Of a stretch of 64,000 nt of DNA, positions 45,223 to 55,952 are shown in pieces. Each line of letters begins with the position of its first letter. Position 1 is the first letter of the stretch. Source of the stretch: Vesta saturnalis (lineage: Eukaryota > Arthropoda > Insecta > Coleoptera > Lampyridae); NCBI GenBank assembly GCA_036346205.1, contig JARFJB010001166.1, forward strand, positions 12,932,501 through 12,996,500, in the 5' to 3' direction. A program made the position numbers and the translations under genes. Under the pieces are notes generated by a model that was not told where the DNA came from, made no database searches, and saw only the letters and a list, made by a program, of their open reading frames with translations.

Positions 45223-46418
45223 ATCAAAGTTATTTTTATTCAAACATATTTTTAGGATTATTACATTCTAGTTTTCTTACTTACATTTTTATTACTTTGA
45301 TTATTTTTCAAAAGTAGTTTGAATTTATTTTGTGCTTATTTCGCACCTTATTTTATTTATATTTTATATGGCCTTGCAAACCACTTATTTTATTTTTGCT
45401 ACAACGTGAACGTGAAACTTCCAAACTCTTAACCGTTGGTAAGAATACTAGAAATGCTTATATACTTATCTGTTTTGATTCGAACTAATTTATTTGGGTT
45501 AGCGAAAATTGTTTTGAAATTCTAGCTTTTGATGATTCCTGATTTATCTGGTGTTCTAGACTTGACGGTGTTTTGTGTTCTTTGGTTCACATCGTGTCAA
45601 CCTCGTTACTAGTTGACATCCTAACTATGACTTCCTGATTATGACACTTGGGTATTATTGGGTGGGGTTATGAATGTGTTCGGAAGAGTGCACAATCCAA
45701 TTCATTTATACACCGTGACCTGGCGAAGACTTTAATTTACGGATTTTGACTTATTCAACTGAACGTGACTGTGGGTGTTTTGTATTGATGTACCTAGGAG
45801 ACTTGGTTTGACACCACCGGGGAAAGGTAATGGAAACGACCTCTCTTGGCCTCAATTCACGCGATTTTAGGTTTTGTGGAAGAAGTTTGACTCTTGCGTG
45901 GAGTGGCATTTTGCCGTGATTTTTATCGTTGCACAGGAAAACTGTTCCCGGGTTCCCCGCCCTCTGATCCTTCAGGCCATGGTTGGTTTCTGTTCTCTTT
46001 ACGTTAACTTCAATTTTTGTTACCAATTTTTTGCATTTTGTTTCTCTGATGGTGGTTTGGTTCACAGACCCCGCCAGTTTAAAGTTTTGCACAACTTTAT
46101 TTAAGGTTTCGGGTTCTTTAGTCTCGACTAGTGGCGTGTGCGGGTGATAGCGCGTCATTAGCTTTTTATAGTGTTGCGAGGGGTCTCTTCTGACCAACAT
46201 CATCGCATTTTCCGTACTTCTTCGTACACTTAGAATAGGATTTTGCTCTATTTAATCTTTTATTTAGATTTTAGGTATTACTATTTACATTTTTGCTTGA
46301 ATTTTAATTAGCTTAACATTTTTTTCTATTTCATCAGATTTTGATAAAATAATTTATTAGCTTAGTGTTTGGAATCTCCGCTTTGGTGATCTCCGAGTCT
46401 AAATTTTAGGGGGGGGGA
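45223..46418. other. Post-integrase region and polypurine tract
   Basis: No plus-strand gene is visible. A 150-codon minus-strand frame (46203-45751) has no recognised domain. The G-rich polypurine tract GGGGGGGGGA ends at 46418, directly before the 3' LTR. Confidence 0.55.
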
Positions 46419-47457
46419 TGTAACAAACCTTTTAAGTTGTGTTGAAATTTGCAATAATTTAGGCAACTTCGTTCATTTTTGTGTCATGTGAATTGCATAC
46501 CTTAGTGGGTGAAAAGCATGCGTTTAGATGCGTGGAGCTGGTACGCGCATTTCGTTTTGCACATTGAGTTCATGCGCAGACACCTTTTTGGTAGTCGTTG
46601 CTGTACGGTAATGAAAGTAAAAAGCATCCATATTTTCTCTTGAATATTTTTATCAAAAGTGTCGTATATTTTTACGGTAAGAGCTAATTAAACCAATTTT
46701 ACATTGTCTGATATATTTCCCCTTTTTAGGCACTTTTATTTTTCTATTGTATAACGTTAAATTTTCCTTTTACGTAATTTCATTGTACTATTACGTTTCA
46801 ATTTAACGAGGATGACTCAGTGGAAGTTTGTTGCTATGCAGAAAAACTATAAATAAATGGTACAATAACCCGTTTAAATCAAACAAGTTTGACTGTTTTG
46901 TAAAGGAATTTACTTATTTGGAATCAACGAATATCAAAACCCTGTTATATTTCCACTTCAAGATTAATTGCACAACCAAATTTGAAGGCGTGTATGCGTC
47001 AGAATTTTTGTTATCAGTAACAGTATACCAGTGACAACCATAACTTAAAAGTACTACAGGTATTTCATTCCTAATCATTAGTTTATAAGGTATTTTTAAG
47101 TTAATTCAGATTTACTAACATTAGTATTTAGATTTTCTACTTTATAACTTGAGTTAAAGATTTTTATAATAAACCTTGTTATTGTTTCCAATTTTACATT
47201 TACGGTTTACTTGTTTTCCATAAAATAAGTTGGCGTCCGAGGTATTTTAACATTTATTTACAGGTTGAAGTTACACCTTTTTTTGTAAAGCACATTTTCT
47301 AATTAAAGCAAATCAAATTTTAAAAACATGGCCCGTTTAATCGTCGATTGAGCTGAGGGCACGAAATCTTATATTTATTATTAGAAGTATAAGTAATATT
47401 AGGAGTGAAATTATTAACAACAACCCTCTACACCCAACTTTTATATTTATTATCACA
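46419..47457 (+). repeat. 3' LTR
   Basis: Begins TGTAACAAACCTTTTAAG and ends TTATTATCACA, homologous to the 5' LTR throughout. Confidence 0.92.
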
Positions 47458-47600
47458 GTATTACCATCTTCATTCATTCCTATTAATTTTCTCCTAATTG
47501 AGCAGGATGTCCAAATAGCGGAGTCATGAACAGATCCTGGATATCTTTCATTAATTGGTAATATTTTTAGGTTCGAATTGCAAGATTTTTTTATTCTTTT
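47458..47600 (-). pseudogene. Harbinger transposase, part upstream of the gypsy insertion
   Basis: On the minus strand NERYPGSVHDSAIWTSCSIR (47553-47490) leads to the gypsy insertion and continues at 42354 toward the GDSGYPL-type motif. Confidence 0.75.
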
Positions 47601-47999
47601 TTGTCGTTAGTAGAACCCGGACACTTTAACTTTCACTTTTTTACGTCACAAGCTCCGCCCCTAGGGACATTTTAACTTTTACCTTTTTTTATATGCCCAC
47701 CTGGGGATCGTATTTTTGACCTTGAGATCGACCTCGGGTTTGGTTTTGGGGTTAGTGTAGGGATTGGACCCCGGAGTTGGCCTTGAGCTGAAAATTGTAT
47801 TCTAATAAAGGACCCTAGTCTTGTAAGACGGGAACTTGTTCCAGGACTTCGCCCCTGTCATAAAAAATTGTATTTTAATAAAGGGGAAAAAGAATTAACA
47901 GATAAGATATGTAAAGATGATGACAAGTGTTTTTTTCATAACAAAAATGTGTTATTTAACCTGTATTTATTATTATTAATATTTATTAGGGGCAGTTTT
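47601..47999. other. Gene-free stretch
   Basis: GC-richer segment with CTTGAGATCGACCTCGGG and several CCCC/GGGG words around 47640-47870. No coding frame or element end recognised. Confidence 0.4.
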
Positions 48000-50813
48000 G
48001 ATTTTAATCAAAATATCTCAATGATATAAAAACCTAGACCTTAAACGATTATGCCATCTGATCTTTAAGGCTGAAATTTAAACGTTAGCTAAAATTTTCA
48101 ACATAAAAAACTGATGATTCATGCATTGTAATGGATGGTATGTTGAGATGCCTTTGTATTATTGATATTTTATAGAAGCGGTAGCCCTTGGAATTTTTTT
48201 AATTAAGTTAACACGTATCAAGGTTATTGATATTTTATACAAGCGCTCGATTTTGGATTTTTTTAGTTAACATGTATGAAGGTTATTGATATTTTTATAG
48301 AAGCGGGCGGCCTGGAGTTTTAAGTTGACATGTATTTGTTTTATATCTGTTAATATAATGTGTAGTAAGGTTAAAGATAATTAAACATGAATGAAAATAG
48401 CTAAACTGCATTATCTTATAGAAGCGATGGTGGCTCTGGATTTTTTAGCTAACATGTATTTAATTTATTTATGTCTATCTTGGTTTAAACGTCATTCAGG
48501 CATAGATAACTGTTTCTGTTTTACAATATGATTTTTGCTTATTCGGTTTACTATAAAGAAGTTGCATAATTGTTATTAAAATTATTATAGGTAACGTGAG
48601 ACTAAAAATTAAATATGAATGAAAATGATTAAATCCTATTATTGATGGAAGCAGATGGCCATGGTATTTTTTAAAGTAAAATGTTTATGTCTATCCAATA
48701 TGAAGTTTTAAATATAATTCAGCCGAGGACAAATGTTTTTGTTTTTTACAACGTGGGTTATTTTTCGTAACGCATTTATTTATTATAAAAGATGTTGCAC
48801 AATTGTTATTACAATTATTATGTATCTTTTAATTTCCATTTGAGGGCTGTGGCCTTTACCTATATACGATTTTTACCTTGAGAAAAAGTCACCTTCAACA
48901 TTATACATATAAATGAGTAATTAAATTATCATGCTTTAAAATGATTTTCACCTTGAGAAAGTAAATATTGAAGGCCAACTGTTAAAATTATATGTACAAG
49001 GTTTAAACAGAAAATCAAATGTCTTAATACGTTGATTGATTAATACATATGCATTACAGTTGTTTGTTTTACGTTGCGTTTTATAGCAACATCATAAAAT
49101 AACATTTCAACTAATTTGGACGTTGTAAACGCAAGTTATGAGTACATTTGTAATAAATTAAGTTAAGTATTAATTTTAACGATTTTGCAAATTTATAGTT
49201 TTTGTAGGATAATTTAAGCATAAAATAAATTATAAGAGTAATTAACAGAAGGTTTCCATCGTTTTCATAAAGAAATTTACAATGTACAAGATATACGAAC
49301 ATAAAATTAGAAAAATGGGGTTAACTACCTAAATTTCTAAAGGAATTTCTGTTAAAATTAAGTTATATGATTTGAAATAAATGTGTTCTGATACAGTTTT
49401 TCGCATAGATTACGAATATCTAATTAGTTTAGGTGTAAAATATAATTTTTTAGATATAAGTAAAATTAGATTATAAATTGTCAAATTGTACAGTATCGAA
49501 ACAAACTAGGGATTGTGAGATAACGTTTTATTCGGAATTTTGTCCTGATTCCGAATCTGTTTTCAAAAAGTAAATCTGACTTATTTTAAGAAAGTTATAG
49601 CATAATTTGTATTTTGGTTAAGTTAACAATTTTGTTTAGACCAATCAGAGGCTTGGATACTTTGTGTGTATGGTACAGAAAAAGTTGAAATTTTGGTAGC
49701 TAACAGAAAAGTATAAAAGGAATTGCTCCTGATTTCTCGCTCTCTTACAATTCTTAATTTTTATGACTAACAAATAAAAGTGTTAATAGTGTTGGTGTTA
49801 ACATGTAAGTTTTAAGTTACGTTAATATTATCGGATTTTTGAAACGCGGTCAGTGAAAAGTCGAGACCTCAGTAACAATTGATTTTAACCTACGATTAAA
49901 TTTTAAAGTTAGGTTACCGATATAATTGTCGATTATTATAAATTTGTTTCAATTCGATTACGTGTTCATGTTTCGGTTGATGTGTTTTTTGTTTTTTTTT
50001 ATGTTAATAAAATTATTCAGTTCTCTGAATTTGATGTTTATTTTTTTTTTTGAAGCGACTCATAGTTATTAACAAATTAAATTTCATAACGGGATCTAAA
50101 ACAAAAGTGAAATTAATTAAAATTTATATGAACATAAAATATAATTTTAAAATCGAAACATTTTGTAAGCATCTAAAACAACATGTAAATAATATACCAT
50201 TTAAAACACAGTGCTTAATTGAAACTATATAAGCAATTTTACGTAACATCACAATTACCACCAAGAAAAGTGGTTCATCAACAAAGTGTACTTGGATGAA
50301 GTATGGAAATCTATGCAGCACCACTATGAACAACAGAGCAGTATCATCGGATACACATGGAAATAAGTCTACCCACGATATTAATATGAAACCAGCCAAA
50401 TAAAAACATCTTTTGGGAATATGCAGATACACATGTGAGTGAAATTTTATTATCATAACCCATTAAATCGTTTTGATTATTCGTTTGATTTCCTGTATTT
50501 ATGTGTTTATTGATTATATGTGTAAATGTTTGTGCGACAACATGGTATAAATATCTGTAAGGTAAATGAACCAGTGTTATTATCAACTTTTTAATTTTAA
50601 TTTTAAACAAAACATAATTGAACTCACATATTTAAGATCTTTTATTGACATTTTTGACAGGCTGCATTTTAATTCATTTAGGACGCTACGCATACGTGAT
50701 TATTGTGCAGGTTTAACTAAGGTCTGTTTCATATACCATCCAATTATTATAATTGGCAATTTATTTCACAAAGAACATTTTTATATTAAAAGTAAAAGTT
50801 TTCATGATTTCAC

Positions 50814-50817
<4 letters not shown>
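48000..50817 (+). mobile_element. Promoter-bearing repeat B
   Basis: Shares with repeat A: CCAATCAGAG (49641), TATAAAAGG (49712), a CT-rich start region, a GTAAGT donor (49804) and an ACATGTGAGT donor (50435), with nearly the same distances. The right edge is an AT run (50818-50861). The left limit is not defined. No conserved reading frame, which suggests a transcribed non-coding unit or the promoter part of a larger element. Confidence 0.5.
48159..48690. repeat. Degenerate 59-65 bp repeats
   Basis: TTATTGATATTTTATAGAAG-type units start at 48159, 48224 and 48283. Looser copies (TATAGAAGCGATGG..., GATGGAAGCAGATGG...) occur near 48416 and 48643, each followed by TTAACATGTAT-like sequence. Confidence 0.6.

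Positions 50818-50861
<44 letters not shown>
50818..50861. repeat. (AT)n run
   Basis: AT dinucleotide run closing repeat B on the right. Confidence 0.95.
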
Positions 50862-50862
<1 letters not shown>

Positions 50863-52265
50863 CGATCAAGAAAATTGCCAAATGTAAAATGGCCTTTAAC
50901 ACTTTTCTGCGTCACAGAGTTGTTCTAAACTAAACTAGGCGAATGCTAATGCATTGCAGGACTTTCTTGCAAAATACTAAAAATATATGGAGTATTTTTA
51001 TGTCTGTTAGATGTTTTAGAAATATTTAATAAAAACCTAACAAACCTCCCCTCTGCGAGACATCCACACATCATGGTCGACCTTGACGGAACTTGGCTAA
51101 AAGTTGTAAAATGAGCTAATAAGTCGATTTAGCGATAGTGAAAAAAAAGTCGATTGCATAACCTTCTATACCTACACATGTATATGTAGGTTTGAAGTTA
51201 AAAATAGATATCTCGCTCATCTTTCAAGGTAACTATGGACTGTTTCATATCATTTTAAAGCAAATCTCGCTCCCTTACAAATAAAGTAAGTATATGAGTA
51301 TGTGATACCAACAATACGAGGAATGTTTTCAATTTCCCCAAAAACCGGAAGTAGTGTTTTCATCAGGATAATATCATTTCATTAGCGCAAATGACGAAAG
51401 ATTATTTCTGAAATTCCAAATTTGTAACCAAATTAGTTTAGAAAGTTATAACATTATCAATATTAAATATTTGAAAATTCATATACTATATACTACTAGC
51501 TTTAGAAGAAGCAGGTTAGTTGCTGGTTGCCTAGAAAAAATAGTGGGAGATTGCCTAGAAAATTTAAAAAACTATAACAAATACTTGGAGAGAATTTGGA
51601 ATAAATCAATTTCGAATAATTTCTTAAGTTTGACCCCTTAAATGTAAGCATATTTATACTATAATTTATTACGTAAAGAAGTATCTTTAAAGAACCTAGA
51701 TCTAACTACGCATATCTGTTTCCAATTTTTTTATATCTTGAACGGTATCGGAAATGTATGTATTTCTACAAAAAAATGTATATGTGACCGTAACTGCGGC
51801 CATATTCAATTTTGAAAGTTTAAAAATTGCATTTCATGCATGGTATTGATGATCTAAATTTCAATCTTCGATGTTAAAATTTGAGAACTTGCCCCCAAAA
51901 TAACCCCCTATATACGTATTGCGTTTAAAACCTTGTTTTGTCGACATAATTGCCTTCATTCCAAATTTCAACAAAATCGACAGTATATCTTCGGCTGGCG
52001 CACACACGCGCGCACGCACGCACGCACTCACTCACGCACGCACGCACGCACACACACAGACATTTTGAAAAATATTTTTCGGGTTCAGGGAGTCGTAAAA
52101 CATCGAAATAACGCCTTATTTTTTTCGATTTTTTTTCGACCGCAATACCTTCTTGTTTACACAGGCGCGCTTCAATTTATTTTGATAGCAATAAAGGTTT
52201 TCACCTGTAGAGCTGCCTTTAGATAAACTACCAGAACCGTAATTGCCATGTTTGAAAGTTTTATT
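50862..52265. repeat. Dispersed non-coding repeat with (CA/CG)n run
   Basis: 51117-51200 is the complement of the repeat seen after ZF genes 1 and 2 (AAGTCGATTTAGCGATAGTG). 51999-52058 is a CACACG/CACGCA run, followed by GACATTTTGAAAAATATTTT and a T-rich stretch. No gene is visible. Confidence 0.5.
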
Positions 52266-52875
52266 TTTGGCAATACTTCCAATATAAACATATTTCGAAA
52301 GTTGGGGGCTAAATTCACCCCTAATTTTTCCTCGTGATTATTATAAATAGACAAAACCGACAAACATTAAAAAATAGCCAACAAACGCCGACAAACGACC
52401 AACAAACGATTGCAATCGAAAAAAGGGGAAATTTCAAAAGTTGGTTGCTAACTTCACACCTATAATCGTGATTATTATAAATATGAAAAACCGATAAACG
52501 TTCAAAAATAGACAACAAACACCGACAAACGGTCATTAAACGATTACAATTGAAAACAGGAAAATTTCGAAAGTTGGAGGGCTAACTTCACGCCTACATT
52601 ATAATCATGATTATTATAAACATGAAAAACCAACAAACGTTCAAAAATAGCCAACAAACACCGACAACGACCAACAAACGTTTACATTTGAAAAAAGGGA
52701 AGATTTCGAAAGTTGGGGGCTAACTTCACGCCTAAAATATAATCGTGATTATTATAAATATACAAAACCGACAAACATTAAAAAACAGCAAACAAACGAT
52801 CAACAAACGATTGCAATCGAAAAAAGGGAAAATTTCAAAAGTGGGGGGCTAACTTCACACCGGTGTTTGAACGTT
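52266..52875. repeat. 130-140 bp tandem repeat array 2
   Basis: About four to five units of the same repeat as at 27265-27441/38034-38425, with AATCGTGATTATTATAAA in each unit. It ends with TTCACACCGGTGTTTGAACG, exactly as the array before ZF gene 2 does. Confidence 0.88.
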
Positions 52876-52878
52876 CTA

Positions 52879-53550
52879 CAACGTGATCAATCTCAAGTGT
52901 ACTGTAGTGATATGACAAAAATCCCTAGTTGTTAATATTGTTGTATTTTGCAGTTGGCTGCTTTGGATTTTAGTGTGGTTTTAGTCGCTTTAGTTTATGT
53001 CATATTATACCTTCGTTTTTCACTTTTGTATTTTCTTGGTGTCGAAATGTTACAAAATATATTTGCGAATATGTAACGTAGGGTGAATTTATGTTTACAA
53101 TTTAATGGCGGTCATTTTGAACATATGCTGTAAAGCAAAGTGTGATAACTAATGTGTACCTAAGGAGTTAAGCAAAATTTGTAAAAGACATTGTCATTCC
53201 ATAAACATGTACTGTAAATTTTATTTAATTATAATGAAATTATAACATTTAAATACTTAAGATTCATTATTTTGTAATGATTTAATCCAATCATTAAATA
53301 ATATTTTATTTATTTTGTTGTATTTGATAGGGATGCAGTCTAATCAAATACAAAATAGTCATTATTTAAATTAAGATAGTATTTTATAATATGTATAAGT
53401 TAATGATCTTCATACAGATTTGAAACTGATCGTAGTTTTACTCGAACCATGCTCTAGAGTAGCTAGAACAATACAGCTTCTTACCAACCTATCAGTGGTA
53501 CCAACTTAAATATTTTGATCACGTGTAAACACTTGATATTGTACACTCTG
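52879..53550. mobile_element. Deletion derivative of the mariner-like element
   Basis: Both inverted repeats (CAACGTGATCAATCTCAAGT and, complemented, CAGAGTGTACAATATCAAGT) are flanked by TA (52877-52878, 53551-53552). Internally it keeps about 160 bp of one end and about 500 bp of the other of the 271-2686 element, in reversed orientation. The transposase and the 732-bp nested element are absent. Inserted between the tandem array and ZF gene 3. Confidence 0.9.
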
Positions 53551-53642
53551 TATGTTTGGTGATACTTCCAATATAAAACATATTTGTAAAAATTTCATTT
53601 GAATACACGAAATATTTTGGTGCTATTATAAGTTCATTCAGT

Positions 53643-55408
53643 ATGTGTACCAATGTTAATAACAAAATAATTAAACTGGAACCTAAAGATGAGGGACAAA
53701 TCAATTTATTCCTTACTGAACAACACGTCGTTATTAACAATGATGTAAAACAAGAAATTCATTTCGGTTCTAATAACGTATGTGAATTTGAAAATATTAC
53801 TAACATTAAAGAAGATCACGATTCAGACTGTACAAATCAGATTAATACGACTGAGATAGATTTAAATGTTAAACATACTACACTCAATATATATAGATGT
53901 AACGAATGTGACTATTCTACAAAATTGAAAAGCAATTTAAAGTGTCATTTTATCACACATACTAATTACATGTCTGACCAATGTGATTATCTGACACAAT
54001 CCAGGATCAAACCAAAAGGTCATCAACCAATAAGCTTTTCAAATAGTAATTACTTATGTAACCAATGTCCATACTCAACAAAACACAAGGGTAATCTAAG
54101 AAATCATCAATTCAGTCACTCTGTAAATATTAATTACAAATGCAATCAATGCAACTATTCAACAAAACGGAAGAGCAGTTAAAAAGTCATCAATTAGTTC
54201 ACAATTCAGGCAGTAATTACAAATGTGATCAATGCAATTTTTCAACAAAATGGAATGGTAGCTTTAAAATGCATCAATTAATTCACTCTTCAAATACTAA
54301 TTACAAATGTGATCAATGTGATTTTTCTACACAATTAAAGTCGTATTTAAAGAGGCATCAACTAATTCACGTCTCAAACAGTAATTACACATGTGACCAA
54401 TGTGATTATTCAACACATGTGATGCGCAATTTAAGAAATCATCAACTAATCCACACTACAAGTACTAATTACAAATGTGACCAATGTGACTATTCAACAA
54501 AACTAAAGTACAATTTAAAGCAACATCAGTTAAATCACACTTCAAACATTAATTACAAATGTGCTCAATGCGCCTTTTGTACAAAACGGAAGGACAGTTT
54601 AAAAAATCATAAACGAATTCACAATTCAAATACTATTTACAAATGTGCTCAATGTTACTATTCAACACAATTAAAGTCCTCTTTCAAGAGGCATCAACTA
54701 ATTCACACATCAAATACTAATTACAAATGTGATCAATGTGACTATTCAACAAATGTAGTACGCAATTTAAAGTATCATCTACAAATCCACACTTCAAATA
54801 CTAATTACAAATGTGGTCAATGTGACTATTCAACAAAATTAAAGAACAACTTTAAGCAACATCAACTAGTTCACACTTCAAACACTAGTTACAAATGTGC
54901 TCAATGTGACTTTTCAACAAAACGGAGAAGCTGCTTAAAAAATCATCAAGTAATTCACACCTCAATTACTATTTACAAGTGTGCTCACTGTGACTTTACA
55001 ACAAAACGAAAGGACTGCTTAAAAAATCATCTATTTATTCATACTTCAAATACTAATTACAAATGTGCTCAGTGTGACTATTCAACAAAAGTGAAGCGCA
55101 ATTTAAATCATCATCAAGTAATTCACACTTCAAGTATTAATTATAAATGTATTGAATGCAACTATTCAACACATGTAAAGCGCAATTTAAATAGACATGC
55201 ATTAAGTCACTCTAACATCATTTACAATTGTGGTCAATGTGATTATTCAACAAAAGTAAAGGTCAATTTACGTAATCATCAGTTAGTTCACACTTCAAAT
55301 GCTAATTACAAATGTGCTCAATGTGACTATTCAACAAAAGTGAAGCGTAATTTAAAACATCATCAATTAATTCACCTATTCTATCCAAGTAAAGCACTAT
55401 TTAAATAG
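53643..55408 (+). pseudogene. C2H2 zinc-finger gene, long array with one frameshift (ZF gene 3)
   Basis: From ATG 53643 the N-terminal module carries all three SUMO-like motifs (IKLE, VKQE, IKED), two good fingers and one decayed finger (SDQCDYLTQ). Within the next finger one T is missing in the AGTTTAAAAAG context of its sisters (about 54180), giving a stop after KRKSS. In the other frame 14 further complete C-x2-C-x12-H-x3-H fingers run to 55408. A total of 16 intact fingers and one split would have made it the longest paralogue. A sequencing error cannot be excluded; if the base is real the product is a 179-residue stub. Confidence 0.85.
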
Positions 55409-55660
55409 ACATCAATTAATTCACATTTCAAATACTGTGACTATTCCACATAATTAAAGACACCTGTCAATACATATTTCTCCTGTTCGCAAAATTCAAG
55501 TAAGTATTGTGTTTCAAGTGTTTATGATAGATTGTATTGTTGTACACGTTTTTAAAAGTAATGCATTAGCATTGTACGATAGATTGTCAAGTGAGAAAGT
55601 TGTAAGGTTATAATTGAATAATAACTAATGAAAAGTAATAAATTTTATTTATTTATTTTG
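55409..55660 (+). promoter_or_regulatory. Decayed last finger and 3' region of ZF gene 3
   Basis: Finger-like remnants (RHQLIHISN) follow the stop, then AATAAA at about 55638. It is not similar to the 3' flanks of ZF genes 1 and 2, so the duplication ended inside the finger array or the flank was replaced. Confidence 0.55.
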
Positions 55661-55952
55661 TTTAATCAACAAATTTGAAAATGTCAGAACATAGCACGAA
55701 CAAATATTCTGTAGACTTTGCCTGAGTGATAACAATGTGGAGTATGTTTCGTAATAAAAGCAGTGATTGAGTAACAAATATGATGAGATTCATAAAAAAA
55801 GTTAATAATTGGTTTTATGTTAAAAAGATGGAAATGGACAAGCCTGTAATTAGCGAATACAGTATAGTTTGCATACCTACTTAATACTAAAAAAAAATAA
55901 GAATAATGTTGATCTCAAACTTAATTTCTTGAAATTATCGATTGAAGAATTA

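Larger units (their letters stand above)
42355..47457 (+). mobile_element. Gypsy-like LTR retrotransposon with both LTRs
   Basis: Direct repeats at both ends, TG...A termini, and GTAT duplicated at 42351-42354 and 47458-47461. The internal region keeps gag and the integrase; protease, reverse transcriptase and RNase H are absent. The LTRs differ by scattered substitutions and small indels, so the insertion is not recent. Confidence 0.92.

Noticed and set aside
45751..46203. 150-codon minus-strand frame in the gypsy element
   Set aside because: No domain, and antisense to a decayed region; probably chance.
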